Positions 39,401 to 53,238 are shown, counted from the stretch's first letter. The stretch is DNA of 64,000 bases from Anisakis pegreffii (GCA_035041965.1 JAPYMA010000597.1:310001-374000); one strand, 5' to 3'. Notes: generated from the letters alone by a model not told the origin. Program-made: numbers and translations.

Positions 39401-41629
39401 TCTGAAAAGAATGAGAATCCATCTGAATCAGTTTGAAGTGAACGTGTCACAGACAATAGCTTTTCATACAATCATAATCGATTGTAATAGTGAGGAACGT
39501 AACGGTCTAAGGGGAAGTCCAGCGATGTTGAATACCATCATGAACGTGCTAATAAAATTGAACGTAACGGTCATCTGAACATAACATATACGATTTCCAT
39601 ATTCGATAAGGAGGGAGGGGGAATAACGACGGCCTGCCAGATCATCAAAAGAGTAATGAAGCACCCGAACGTGAGAACCACTGGTATAATCGCAGTGCAT
39701 GGATTTCTTTCAATGATACATGACGTATTCTTTGGAATTTTTCTTTTCAGAAAAGTTCAAAAAAGTTTTCGATGCGAAACGCGAAGTCGATGGTGAACCG
39801 TTGAAATTTTTGAATGATTTGGATGTGGTTAACGATGATTTGGTGATATTCAGTGATTCGTCATCGAGATGGCAACGTAGAGATTACTTCAAAATTTTGA
39901 TGGAAGGAATACCGAACGGGAGGTAGTGTCAATACGAATGCAATTGCTTGAATGATTCATTTGAATTGGAAATTTTGATCGAATTGATTCCCAATTAGAT
40001 TCTTACATCAGTTTATTAACGGCAGCAAAACTTCTGAATCGTGTATTTCGTGTGGAATAAAGAATCACTCTAAATTGAGTTGGGTGGAACTGCTTCGTAA
40101 AAACCTCTAAATTGAAATATTATTATGCCAGCAAAGATATTTTTCGTTTTCAGCGAAGGCATTAAAGTATTAGTTAATTGCATGATTTTAAATTACCGAC
40201 TTGATACATTTTAGTTCTCAGTAAATTTGTAATAGTTTTTGATGTTAGTCTTTGTTTGTTCGTTATGAGATTATTTACATATAAATTTATTTGATTTAGG
40301 AATTCATGAGATGGATGCGAGATTCGTGTTTTTACATTTCAGAGTGTTCAGTCTTGTGCCGTCTACGGGCGAGGTGAAAGTGCTCATGAAAGATGTCTTC
40401 TTCGCGAACGGTGTTCAACTATTCCCTGATAAACAGTCGTTTTTGGTTGCTGAGACAGCAATGGCTCGCATCAAGAGGTGCGCACTCCTTTGAGATTATT
40501 CGCCAGCGCTCAAATTCAAACGTCTCTTTGAAGTTGACTTCGGATTTTTCGGCTCTCTCAAGCGAACTCTATCAAAAGGATCGTCGAATTTTCATGTTCT
40601 TGCCTGATGCTATGATCTATTGAAGATTGCCACCTCTTCCACTTCTTAGATTCTTGTTTTGCAAGCGATTCGTTGAGATTGTTATGATGAATTGAAACTC
40701 CCAAATGCGATGAACTTCCGAATGCGATGCAAAATTGAGGAAGATTTCACGTTCAGTCGGGTAACGACCATCAAAATCACCACTACGATCGTTTCAACGG
40801 AACACAAATACATTTGCTGCTGGAAGGAATGTCGAGTAGCTAACTGTATCTAGAGGACAACCAAAGATTCAATTTCAGGCATTGGATAGCCGGATCGAAG
40901 AAGGGCACCACAGAGGTGTTCGCTGAAAATTTACCAGGATTACCGGATAATATCCGGCTGAGTGATGATGGTAAAACATTTTGGGTTGGTATGGCCAACG
41001 TTAGACGTCACCAGCAATTTTCGCTCATAGATTTCGTATCCGAAAAACCAGTACTAAGGAAGTTCCTCCTGAAGGTTTGCATCTGCGTTAAATTTTGTAC
41101 TTTTAGTGCATCGAATCGAGTTATTTTAACACGGAAGAAAGATCGAATAAATATATTGTATTCCCTTTCCTGTGCTGTTCACTAGACCAACCTGTTAAGG
41201 TGAAGACTAACCTCCTAGCTGTAATGTTCTACCAGAATTCTACAGCTTAATTCTATTCGCACAAAAACGTTAATATCCGTTTAATCCGCTTATACACACC
41301 TTGATTTTCAATCCCCAATCCTCTTTATGAATTGTCATGTATTGATAAAATAAGAATTCCATCAAACGATAATCTTCACCTGAATTCTTTTTCAGTTGAT
41401 ACCGTCTCCATATTGGTCTGTTCTCTATTCAAAACTCAGAACGCGACATGCAATGATCGTTGAATTGGATCAAAATGGACAAATCGTCTCGAGTGCCCAC
41501 GATACGTACGGTGTATTGATGACTGAAGCTTCGCAGGTGACTGATGATGGCGAGTACCTATATATGGGCAGTTTTCATGCGAATTTCATCGCTAAACTTC
41601 ACAAAAGTTATTTGCGATCAACGAACTGA
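36498..41629 (+). CDS. APMAP: APMAP-like (strictosidine synthase family) type II membrane protein, 9 exons
   Basis: The spliced protein is about 435 aa; human APMAP is slightly shorter. Exons: 36498-36643, 37040-37138, 38137-38252, 38525-38617, 38735-38851, 39751-39922, 40343-40477, 40879-41074, 41396-41629, all phase-consistent. A basic, Ser/Ala-rich cytosolic tail of about 48 residues precedes a membrane anchor (about 51-69: MNLTITVLVAFGSVFALVFF). The lumenal beta-propeller follows, with family hallmarks: GPESILVENG, IYTGTSDG, EPICGRPLGIR, LIVADAYLGIY, FLNDLDV, SDSSSRWQRRDY, ANGVQLFPD, VAETAMARIKR, LPGLPDNIRLSDDGKTFWVGM and YMGSFH. Vertebrate APMAP has arylesterase-type activity and the family fold resembles paraoxonase; a catalytic role here is inference. 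Intron 2 contains a dispersed repeat and intron 5 a hAT-like element. Confidence 0.93.
37209..37405 (+). repeat. ~190-bp dispersed repeat, copy 2 (APMAP-like intron 2)
   Basis: This is the second copy of the 35851-36040 repeat in the same orientation, located in the 37139-38136 intron. Differences are point changes and small indels. Confidence 0.8.
38930..39683 (+). mobile_element. Non-autonomous hAT-like element, copy C (APMAP-like intron 5)
   Basis: The right end is the best preserved of the set (GTGAGAACCACTG, ending at 39683). The body aligns to copies A and B, including the shared block CTCATAACTTTTATCACCAA. The CAGTGGTTCTC left end is missing, so the element is truncated on the left and its start is approximate. 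It fills most of intron 5. Confidence 0.7.
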
Positions 41630-42541
41630 GTGTGCGTTTTGTGGATTCCTTTCGATAAAAATGAATTGAGTATTTCTTGGACTGTTCACCGTAAATGATG
41701 CATCACTGCCTCATTCAGTTATAATTTATGATTATTCTAGATATTAGTTTTATTCAATGAATGTGTAAATTTTCTTATATTTATTGAAGGAAATGTCTCA
41801 TTTTTAATCGCAGTGGATACAGGATGTGGATTTTTTGAGATAAATTCGTTGTGTTCTTGTCAACATCGTGCACGGTGCACCGTCACATTTGATTTCAATG
41901 TATCCATTTTATTTATCTTTTTTAAGATCACACATCAACAGAAGCGTCTCATTTCATTAGAATGCCTTCGATGTGTCATTGTTATTGAATCGTTCCTGCA
42001 ATGCGCAAAACAATCGTGAATTTTTTATTATATTTTATCGAATTTTCATAAATTCATTTGTATATTTTGATGATATTTTGTTTGTGTTTGTTTCGCTTAT
42101 TATGCTTGTTTCCAAGTCGCGTTCCTCATTATGTCAACGCATCTCTGTGAGCGACGATTTGCTTTCATGCATAAAAGTTCCTCATAGCCACCGTTTTCGT
42201 CGAAATTTTATTTCATCGTGTTGGTGAGAATATTAAAAGCACAGCCACAGCGAAAATTGCATACAATATGAGATGATATTCAACTGAACTGGAAACATAA
42301 AATGGTGCATATGTAACACAAATAACACAGAATACGATTGAAGATCAAGGAAGTTCAACAGTGAATTGGCGAAGAAATTTGAATGAAAACAACACGAGAA
42401 ATAACAAAAGTAAAGCGATAGATACGATGTCACGAACATAAGCGGTTGAATTCGAAAAAGGTTTAAACAAATGGTGTAAGAGAGCTAAAGTTCAGAAAAA
42501 AAAAAACAACAAAATCATGCAATCAGGAATATGTATATTTT

Positions 42542-42575
42542 CGTTCAAACAAATGTCAATAGATTTGTTTGAACG
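42542..42575. repeat. Perfect 13-bp stem hairpin
   Basis: CGTTCAAACAAAT at 42542-42554 and its exact reverse complement at 42563-42575 flank an 8-base loop. It lies in the spacer between two convergent genes, about 0.9 kb past the APMAP-like stop. Confidence 0.85.
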
Positions 42576-45026
42576 GTCAGATAAAAATTCCTGCAGTCGT
42601 CACGACTTTTGAGGATGTTTTAGATTCAAAAATTTACATTCAAATCTTCACTTAACAAACTAATGATGGACACACATTCAATTTGATCGCATGATCATTT
42701 TTTGCTTGATTGCACCATTGTGAATCGATTTCTTGAGTAGTACTAAACTGAGAGCGTTCATGAAACGATAACTTGGAGAAATTATTTTGTTTTTTCGATT
42801 GGGTGTTTTTGAAAGGATACTATCGAGTTTGCGTCATAATCGTTAGTCGTTCTTTCTTGGATATTTCCAAAATATTCATTTGATTTCTAACACTGACTCA
42901 TCGTCTGTTTACTATGCATTCAATCCTTTTTTGAATTCACACTGTACCGAAAAACTGTTGCTAAAGAAGGGAAATAAATAAGGAAGAAGGAAGACATGAA
43001 CAAAAAAGTGGAAGTAACAAATGAACAGATAAAAGTTAAGGTAAAGGAAATCCACACTCTTCCGAATATTGCCTTTCCGTTTTAGCCAACCGAGGACCAA
43101 TATAGCGAAGGCTTAGATCGGATTTTCGAATGGGATCATACCGAAATGATAGGAGATGCAAGCAATTTATCTAATCAGTATAAACCTCAGTGTTCACATC
43201 GCAAAGTCACTCACAATTGTTCAAATACGCTCAATGGTTAATAAATAATCCTATTGCTAATATGCAGGCAGTATTTCAAAAACGATAGTTTACATAAATT
43301 AAAAATACTCCAGCAACATTCTAGGATTCAGAGCATAATTCGCATAGGTTTTCTGCTAAGCAAGGATAAACTGTTCGCGTTCTGTTAAACAACTGATTAT
43401 GGTTTATTTGCGGTGGAAAAGCTGAAAACTGCAAGCTTAAGAAATGAGTAGATTAAAGCTTGCTCGGAGAAATAGATCGAATCAACGATGCAGCTGAAGT
43501 AAACGAAAGATTTGTCACGATAATACGGAACCCTAACGCAACCATGCGTATAAATCATGAAAGTACGAAGACACCAAGGCAATGAGATATCTTCAGTATT
43601 AAAATTCAGCAACTGACTATGGCATGAGAATTGCATATGAAAGTACACATAGAACATGCCAACTTGAGTGAGGCTTTTCCAATAGAATTCATTCTCCCCA
43701 AACACTACTGATACCTCATCTTCTCTGCCCAACTTTTACATCTGATTCCCGTGATGGCTTGTTACTATCAGATCTTTTTTTTGCCCCATTATGTCAAAGA
43801 ATCTTTCTTATTCACATCAGTCATATGCCTGATTCACTCCCATTCCTATTTCATCGATTAATTTGTTTTGCACATTGCGTTTTCGAATCAATTGGTTTGT
43901 CAAGGAGAGATGCTACATACGAAGTGATTTGATACAATATGATACAACTGCTGAGATGTATGAATACGAAACCATAGACAATGATGAGTCCCCATTTAAT
44001 AGCATCTTCTCGATAAACTTATTATTAATCCACTTCATCTTAATTCTGGGACCAACATTAATTGGGCATTTATTTCGACCGAACTATTTACGGGTCTATT
44101 CATCTAGTCATCAGATTGCTGGTAGTCGATTAAAGCTGATTTTGTTGCGAAATCTTAAGTCGGCGGTGCAATTGCAATTCTCAATCAAATGCAGTCTTTT
44201 CTATTCATATACTTCTCTCTAGGTATAAACGAACGTACACATTTGAATCGTTACCTTCGCTGAATACGCCTTAAAACGATGAAAGTTTGGCATGGAAATA
44301 AAACGTTTTGTTTGTTTTCATTTCAGAGAACGCATTAACGAGCAATCATTTTCACATTTCAGTAGTACACATCAATAACGATTAATATTATATATCAACA
44401 ATTCAAACGCAAAATAAATAAAATATTACATGAATTGCATTCAAAATTAAAAAACAACAACATAAAAAGAAAGAAAGCACCGAATGTTTCAACCGTTGTA
44501 TTATATATTCAGCTATATTAATCAGATGATATTCCTCATGCGTCCATATCCTTTCGCATTGCTTACAGCATTATTGTTTCGATCATTTGTGAGTGGAATG
44601 CGCCGTGAAATGTGTGCAAATAAAAAAGTACCCGTATTGATGAATCTAATCTCAAAACACCATAAAAAGGATGATGCATCAGCAGTAATGCTTCGATGAA
44701 CATTAGAGGAAAACGTTGAATTCGTTCGAAATAATATACATTAGCAGCTGTGTCCTTCAATCATTCGTAACATGAAAATTGATGTTCACTGGAGGAATTA
44801 ACTCGTCAAGGGGAATTAAACTAATGCATCTAACTCAAAAATACCATCGATCATTTTCTTGCTTGCTGACACTTGAAGTAAACAATAATAAGTGCAAATG
44901 GAAGTAAAATTGTTTCGTGGTTGGAAACGCTTGAGAATATCTTACAATTAGAAAAATGGAAGTGAAACGAAAGAAAAAGTGGCGAAGTCAATGAACAATT
45001 CAGAGCACAATAACAACAACAGTATT

Positions 45027-45053
45027 GATAATAATAATAATAATAATAATAAT
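45027..45053. repeat. (TAA)n microsatellite
   Basis: About nine uninterrupted ATA/TAA triplets lie just beyond the stop codon of the Rho GTPase gene (45085 on the minus strand), probably in its 3' UTR. Confidence 0.95.
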
Positions 45054-45084
45054 TATGGTCATAATTAAACAGATTAAAACGTTT

Positions 45085-48000
45085 TCAAATGAGTCGTTTC
45101 GTAAATGTAACAATGCGTCGAATGCCTTCTCGAAATTTGGATTTCTTTTCGTCTTTATGACAAATCCTTTGCATTGGGATTTGTGCGGATTTACCTCGTA
45201 ATGCAGCCAATATTGCTGCATCGAACACCTGAAAGATTCGACATTTTGTTGCAGTGAGAATGAAACGAGTGCAATGAAACAAGTGGATAAACTTGAACCA
45301 TAAATTCACTGTGCATAACAAAAATGTTATGATAAGTTTAGAGGATCTGCACTGATTCTCGTAACGTAATGGAGCGATTTCGAAATGATATTTTGGGAAT
45401 TTGTGAAGTGACTTCATTTGCTCTGCATCAGTTTTGTTATAGCTTTCTGGGTGACAAATTAAGTAATCAACGTTGTTTCATACAAGATTCAATGTGAATA
45501 AAGATTAGCGAAGGCTGAACGAACAATTTTTGTGCAGAATTTTAAGAAACATTATGGAAATGGTGAAAGGTGATTCACATATGAGAAAAGTGCTGACCTC
45601 TTTTAAGTTGGACTGTGTCAAGGCAGAGCATTCCACATAATCAGCACCAAATTCATCGGCTAATAAACGCGCTTTTGATTCGTTCACGGGTTGTTCACCT
45701 CTTCGACATAACTCTACAACGAGTCGCATATTGGAGCGAAGATCGGACTGAGTGCCAACTAATATTACTGAAACAATCAATTTATGAATATGTAGCACCG
45801 GGATTGAGTAGCAATCTCGCAGATGTAAGATAAATATTTCTTCGATAGCACAAACAAGTCGGATTTGATTGGGATAAAACATAGGTATTGCTTGAGAATA
45901 TGAATGTCTATGAAATTCGTCCATAAAATCTATGGAAGTGGTACCGTGCGGTTGGACGAGTCAGGAGATCCCACTTTACAGATTTATTTCTTTTTACATT
46001 CCCTCTGGTCAGTTTCATTTAGAGATACATTCCATCCCGTTTCGAAATATTTCAATGTTTCGAACGGCATTCGGTTCCACCTTTGAAGATTGAATCATTC
46101 ATAAACCCAGACCGGACAGCATAAATCTTTCAGGAGATAAACTACAAGATCAACTGCAAATGGAAACGCATGACGAAATCCTTTGTTCCATGGACTCTAA
46201 TGAATCCAGAAAAACAAATCGAATTCATCCATGCATAAATGGATGTTATCCCTCACTCCCGCCTAATCTCCAATAGCAATCTAGTGAGAGACTGCCGAAC
46301 GATACGAACAATCGTTTGTTATTCATGTGAAATCTACTTGATCCATTCAGAATCCCACAATTCAGAGTTTGTTGAAACCTCATTTGCATAATCTGCGGCA
46401 AACATACTACATACATGGATATCTCGCCCTAATGCGCATTAAATTCATCCCACTTGATCATTGCTGATATTACTGAACATATGATATGATCAGTCACTAG
46501 CTATGCATCGGCATACACAATCACACTCTGTAGTTCCACTTCTACTTCTTCAGAGACAATAAACCAAAACTTAAAAATCACCAATAAGTACTGAATATTT
46601 CGAAATTGAAAAAAAAAACAACAAACACTCACTGGGTGTGTTGGGTGATGATCGTGTAATTTCGGGTATCCAATGATCTGTGATCGATCTGAGTGTACTC
46701 GGTAACATAACATTGAAACACAGTAAAAATACATCTGTATTCGGATAGCTGAACGGCCGTAACGAGTCGAATTCAGCCTGAAAATGCTGAATGGGTAACC
46801 AACTGTTGAGCTTCGCTTTAGATGCTTAATCCTTTCACACCATTCATTGCCGTTGTCGATTCAACGCAATCGATTAGTTTAGATCGTTAATATGCTTAAG
46901 TAGTGCAAGCATATGGCCGAAGAATCCACCAAAATCATCATAAACATTTTGTACTACTCAAACTTCATTACTGACTACTAATATCTTTATCAGAAGGATT
47001 TGATGAATCCAATGAAACTGAGTTCAGAATGCATCAAGCTGAATAGTGATCGGTGAAAAAAATCAAATTTTCCAATACGATCTCTGCCAGCTAAGTATAC
47101 GTGTGTTTGTGTGTTTGTCTTACCCAGATCAAACGGAACGAAATTTCAAGTTTATTTCGCTGATGTTTACTCAACTGAACATACACTTTGTACAATTATT
47201 TCATTTTGGATTCAGAAGAACAATTATCGGAGACGACAATTGTACAAGTTTCGGAGCATATTTTGGAAAGAGTCTGCTGTCATACAAAAAAACTGTCAAA
47301 CGAGCAAAATCAACTAACACATCACTATAATCAGATTATCGCATCACTAAAACAAATCATCTATCATTCATTTCTTTACTGCGAAAAAAATATTCATTCA
47401 GCATACAATTACAAAAACACATTATTTTCACCTAACCAACGTCCCATTTCAATTATCTTTTTCGCTACAATTCTGATCAAATTACTTCTCGCAAAAGTTC
47501 ATTATTTTCTAATTCAATTCATCAATTCACAATAATTGATTTCCATCGAAACACTTCCCTTTTTGCAATCAATAACTAGAATTGCCATGTACTATGTGCA
47601 TAAGCATTAAAATCTCTTCGTCAGTGCTATGTGAAGTGATATCCCATTAGAGGTGATGATGATAGATGATAAGAAGTGCTGTCTGTTGATTATTGTACCA
47701 TACTAATGAAATTCAGCAACATTCAATCAATCTGTTGAAACTGCGTTACTGAATCAATGATGCACGATAAACGCAGGCAGTAGATATGTGGGAATCGAAA
47801 GGAAATCATCAATCAGTAACAGAAGAGAAATGGGATTTACAGAAGATTAGGTTGATTGTGAGCAGATGATGATGTAAGTTTCGTATAAATTGGTAATTAA
47901 GAATGAATGATGGCGAATTCTTTTCGTATTGAAGTAAATATGAAAAGCGATCAATTGATATGTTGCATTTAGGTGTGTTTGGTGCGCATACGAAATGATT

Positions 48001-50884
48001 AATTACAGTCAGCCACTAATTAGATTCGTTCAGATTATGCATCATCCCATACATTATACGTACATAATTGTTACAGGTTTCACGCTGCCTAGGTTCATCA
48101 CATATTCACATGTATGTATGTACGTACGTATATCGTTGCATTATTCATTCATATGGATAACAGAACCTAGCAGATAAATGCTGAATTGGAATGAGGATTC
48201 CACTCGAAATAGATGCAGAAGATGTGAATTGTTTGCTGATAGCATGATTATCATTTCACTTGATAACTACCTCAAAATGTGTAACTGTTCAAGTATCACT
48301 GAACAGAACATTCATAGCTAATCATTATTTTTTGGCCGGATCGGTTTCACTCTATTGATTAGCATCTAAAGATGATCGAAATCATGAATATCTGCATTAA
48401 AATTTGTGAGTGACAATAGCGCTTATAAGATAACAACTATCAAAGATCTCTCATTCAACTGAAAATCCACAGTGCTTCAGTGGTAATCCAAACAAAAGTC
48501 GTTCAGTTGACTTCTCAATATTAACAGATTGCTTTTTGCTCATTATGAGAATTTTTTCGGCTCATTTCAACCAACGCTCATAAAAGTTAACGATTACTAT
48601 GGGCAAACTGGATGCATAGTCAAATGGACGAACGCAAAACTTGAGTTAAAAAATTAAAGCAAAAAAAATTAGAAAGAGAAATACGGCAGATCACTTCAGA
48701 GAGAACCAGTCGTTGATTAATGTTAACAGAGATTTATGAGGCGAATCTGACGCAAAATTAATGTTTACACAAGACAACAGGGATACATCTCCTCAATATG
48801 GATGAATCTCGTCGAAACGCAAAAAAAACTAGCTAAATGGCTCAGTTTGTGAACAGATTAAAGCTTAGAAAGAACTTAAACACACTGAGGTAACACTCAA
48901 AACGTTTATTTATCGAAACAATCGAACTCTCAGAATATCATTGCAGATAACTTTTTTAAGAATAAAATCTGCTGAAGTTTCCTTTTACGGAATGGAATCT
49001 TATCATGCATCAAATTTCCTTTATGAAATCGCATCTGGTGGCTAATTTTCGATTAATGAATAATCATTCATTTGTAACGTTTCTCAACATTTCATCCTTT
49101 TGAAATATTAGAATAATATCAGGCAATCAATTCAAAACTGAACTATAGACATTTAAATGCTCCAAATTTGAGGATAAACTGGTATTTGTGCATTTGAAGA
49201 AAGCATTTCAATTGAGGTGAACAGTGAAAAATTCTGCACTCGATTAAGAATTTCCAAATTTTTTGCGAGGAATAAGCATAAACAACAACGAACCTGTCCA
49301 GCCGTATCGCACAGCTGCAATCGTATCGGTTGATTGTCGACTCTGACAAGAACTGAAACAAACAAACAGTTGTTTAGCGATTACCACAAACGATTATTGC
49401 ATTTGATGATCCGAATAATTTTCAGCAATGACTAAATTATTCAGTCGGGCGATTTTCGCGGAATACAATTTATTTGCTAAGGTCATCTCAGCCGTATTCT
49501 AAAAATTCCGTCGTTCATTTTGGAGTTGTTGAAAGCCATACGGTTTGTTGTGAATTTCCAAAAATCAGCTTCACTCACACCAGTGAACATACATTAGCAT
49601 CAATAAGAAGGAAGCTCAATAAAATGTTTCGTGGGTTGCTCTTCCTACTGGAATTAATTCACACCGAACAATCAATTCTATCAGGGAAAATACTCGATGT
49701 TGCATGTATAACTAACTTGTTCCATGTGTTTGACCACGCTTTCAGATCAGCTGTATTAATTTTGCCTCAGAGACCGACATGATTCAGTCAGTATGGCTAT
49801 GCGCAATCGAAAACCCATAAAAAGAACGCATTTTACGTACGGGTGTGCTTGCGTAAAATTGTACTGCTTAGAAATGACGACCATAAAATTATCGTGTGCT
49901 CCTAACTCCCCAGTAAGATCACGAAAGTATGCGTTCAGGACGTGCTTCAGTAAATTTTATGCAAGGTTACTCAATCCCCTATCGTATGTGTTCTTCTCGT
50001 ATGACTGCTTCATTTCGTGGGATCACATCGAAACGTTCGGCATTAATCTTTTGCCTTTTGATCGTTGTCATTTTGCACGAATAATGTGCATACGGACGAA
50101 TAAATTCTGATAGCAAAACATATATCTTCAGCAATTGATGTCCAAGGCTTTCGTCGATGTTTTGTGATGCCGAATGGATGGAAAGTTGCAGAGAATATGA
50201 TACGAAGAAGCATTTTTGCTGTTTCGAAACAAGATTATGAGTGACTGAGTGAGTGGATTTGTGCAGCGCAATCCTCGCGACACTATTAAGAGTCGATCAT
50301 GTGTGTGAGCAATTCACAGAAGTGATCAATTTTGCGCGTGAACAAACCACAAAATCGCGATTGCATGCATTCATATATCATTGACAAGTACTTATGGCTC
50401 GACATAAAGCCATCCATCCTTTACTCGAAGGCTTAGAACTCGTCGTAACTCGTCACCAGAATGTCATTCGAACCGCACATCTGATCATCAACATTGTGAA
50501 GGTTTTTTCTCCGTTCTGATACTTCTTTCTTATCTCCGACGACTTAATTTCATAGCCTTTTTCCCATATCAAAGACATTTGGAGAAGTTCGCATTTAAAA
50601 GATATAATTGGAATGTGAACCAAAAAATTTTAGAGGAGTGAAAAAATTGACAGAGGAGGAGTGACTTCAAATTAGGCAAGCGAAAGAAACCAAAAAGAAA
50701 CCAAACAACAAACGAATAAACCTGAGTAATTGTCAAAAGCTGTCGGAATATAGCTTTGAGGATAGCCATTAGTTGTGTACGAAACAACTAATGAAGTTTT
50801 ACCAACGGCCGCATCTCCGACGAGAACGCATTTGAGCACACGTGTATCCTCCGTATCAACAGGGTCTATTCGAACCCCGACCAT
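45085..50884 (-). CDS. chw-1: Atypical Rho GTPase of the CHW-1/RhoU-RhoV (Chp/Wrch) family, 5 exons
   Basis: The spliced protein is about 226 aa. Exons in transcript order: 50884-50722, 49352-49294, 46777-46633, 45767-45598, 45228-45085, all phases matching. Guanine-nucleotide motifs: P-loop GDAAVGKTS (23-31), effector region [25 protein letters not shown] (70-74), TQSD (128-131) in place of the common TKxD, and ECSALT (168-173). TQSD, the YTTNGYP segment and SALTQ are characteristic of RhoU/RhoV. The P-loop has Ala25 where Rac/Cdc42 have Gly12. From memory, C. elegans CHW-1 shows the same change, which is expected to affect GTP hydrolysis. The C-terminus is basic ([20 protein letters not shown]) with no CaaX box or terminal cysteine pair, so membrane attachment must differ. 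Such proteins regulate actin and cell polarity; that role is inferred. Introns total about 5 kb. Confidence 0.93.
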
Positions 50885-53238
50885 CTCAGTTCCTCTTTTG
50901 ACCGTTGGCGAATAATGAAATTGAAATTGAAATTTCGAATTTCAATGCACTGCCTACAATTCAGCACAAACTAATATCGAATAGAGCCACTATGCAGAAC
51001 CAAACGCGCATTTACAGGTAAAGTATAAATCAGATCGATCAACGATTCGACTGATCAAGAACGCATACTCTAAACGACTGTACCAACGAACTACCATTAA
51101 TTATATTGATATTGGTACCGCTATTAATATATGAGTGAGTTTGATAATATTGTGGTAATAATAATGGTGAACATAATGAATCTGGTAATAGAATGAGAAT
51201 AAGATTCGTAGAATAATGATAAGTTGGATTATAGTATTATCTCGATAATGTTTAGCAATACGATGTGTACCTGACAGACAGATTACGTTTGTGAACTAGT
51301 GGTAATTGCATTGAATGTGTTAGATTACGATCATGATAACATAAATAATTATTATTACTACATCGTTTATCCGTCAATCAATAACAGCACAAGTGTTATG
51401 ATTGCTGCAAAACTTGATGAGCGTTGAATTCGAATAAAAATGAATATCAGACGTGAATTTTTGCAAGACGAATTTTTGCAAAATGAATGAGAACAACAAA
51501 AAAAGCATTTCGAAACGTGTGAGTGGATGGAAAATTTTCAGTTCATTCCGAATGATTTAGCCGATGAAATTCAAATGATGAACGCAGAAAAGCGCTGGAA
51601 AATAATGAGAGCGATTGTTCTTCGTATCGCAAAACAATTGCACCACAAGAACGATCGTCGCTATTATCACTTATCACATTTCTCAATCACTGATATGAGC
51701 AGTTGTTAAGCGGCATTTTTTGTGTTGTTTGTTTAGAAGAACTTGATGGAACCGCTCTGGTATGGATGGACGGATGACATTCTTGAATTGTGAACACTGA
51801 AATTGAGCGATTCTGTGCGCATTATCTTCGAATGAGTGAATGAAGTTTTAAATTCGTAACAAAACTTTTATTGTGCATCGTCTTCCTGGCAACTGTTATT
51901 TTTAGTTTCGCTATCGTTTGCGTTGTCTTTCTTGCTCGCATGACGACATATCGCTCGCTCGCAAACTGCTTCTGATAAAAAAGTTTCCAAATGAAAAACT
52001 GATAAAAATTGAACGAATTGAAACTTTCAAAACAATTGTTTCTTAAGCCTAACAACAAACAATGAAGTTCACTTCATTGTGATCACATGAAATGTTCAAA
52101 AAATTTTCACCTCTCGAAACAAATATCAGTAATCGAAAGAAGAATGAAGGTGAAGCGCAATGAAATCTTAAATTTTATCAGTGAAGAAGGCAATACTCGG
52201 TTAATGTAGAGGCACGCGTTGCATGTTTTGTGATAACAAAGTTCACATACTCATATTTGAATGTCACTCAAAGACAACGAACCTACTTAATTCGCTCACA
52301 CGGCACCAAAAGCAAACAAAAACATGACGCCTTTTGAACACTTTTAAATTCTTTCAGTTGAAAATCAAAAATCAAATCAAAAAAATTTCTCTTTTCATCA
52401 AAAGAATACTTATTATCAATAATTTCGCAATTATTAATTATTGATCATTTGCAATCAACTAATTTCGTAATCAAATTATTTGATAATTATTTGATTCCGA
52501 AAGCTTCCACGATAGTAAGAATATTTGGTGATAGAGTTTGAATAGACTGATGAAGTCTTAATAAATGCTTAATTGTTAGTCCTTTTATAAATTTTTTATT
52601 CATTTGAATTGGAATTGATCGATGAGATTCAGGGTTTCGTTGAAATCGAATTCAATTAATCGTGTTTGATTCAACCCAGATACACTAGACAATAAACAGC
52701 TCTGAATGATCTGAAGAACAACACATTTCATAACGAATGCCGATTTAAATGGATGATTAGGTAGAGAGGTTTTGATTTTGATTTGAAGAAAAAATTGATT
52801 TTTGACGTGATCTGAATTGATGGCGTGCTAACATCGACCTTTCAGTGATAAGAATGATAAAATCAAATTCAAATGATAAGCATTCAAAATGATGGCATTG
52901 ATTTGAGTTGAACTCGAGAGGGAAACGAAATGTGATACTACGTGAGAATTCGCGAAACAGCTGTGTGTGGGAATAGTGTAAAGAATGATGAAGAAAAATA
53001 TGACTGATATGCAGCAAACTCATTCATCATGAACTGATACGATGCTAGTTAGTGGTTATGACGGCATGCCGCACGCTTCTTACCATGTGCATTTTTAAAA
53101 CAAATCAAAAAAAACACAATCAAAAGTTTTATTTTGATTGTGCCATTAATAACTTATCCATGCAATGTGGTCTGGCTGAAGAATCAATCGTTCAAGCTTA
53201 AGTATAGATTGCTCGGAATGATCGAATCTGGGAATCGC

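Larger units (their letters stand above)
41630..45084. other. Convergent 3' spacer between APMAP-like and Rho GTPase genes
   Basis: Both neighbouring genes end here. No exon is supported; the frames at 41813-42227, 43397-43732 and 43863-44222 look like AT-rich chance frames. It holds a perfect 13-bp hairpin (42542-42575) and a TAA microsatellite (45027-45053). Confidence 0.5.

Noticed and set aside
43863..44222. 119-codon plus-strand frame with a hydrophobic stretch
   Set aside because: Located in the shared 3' spacer of two convergent genes; no homology recognised and composition is AT-driven.
49474..50110. Two consecutive plus-strand frames of about 100 codons
   Set aside because: They lie inside intron 1 of the minus-strand Rho GTPase gene, with random-looking composition and no splice or initiation context.
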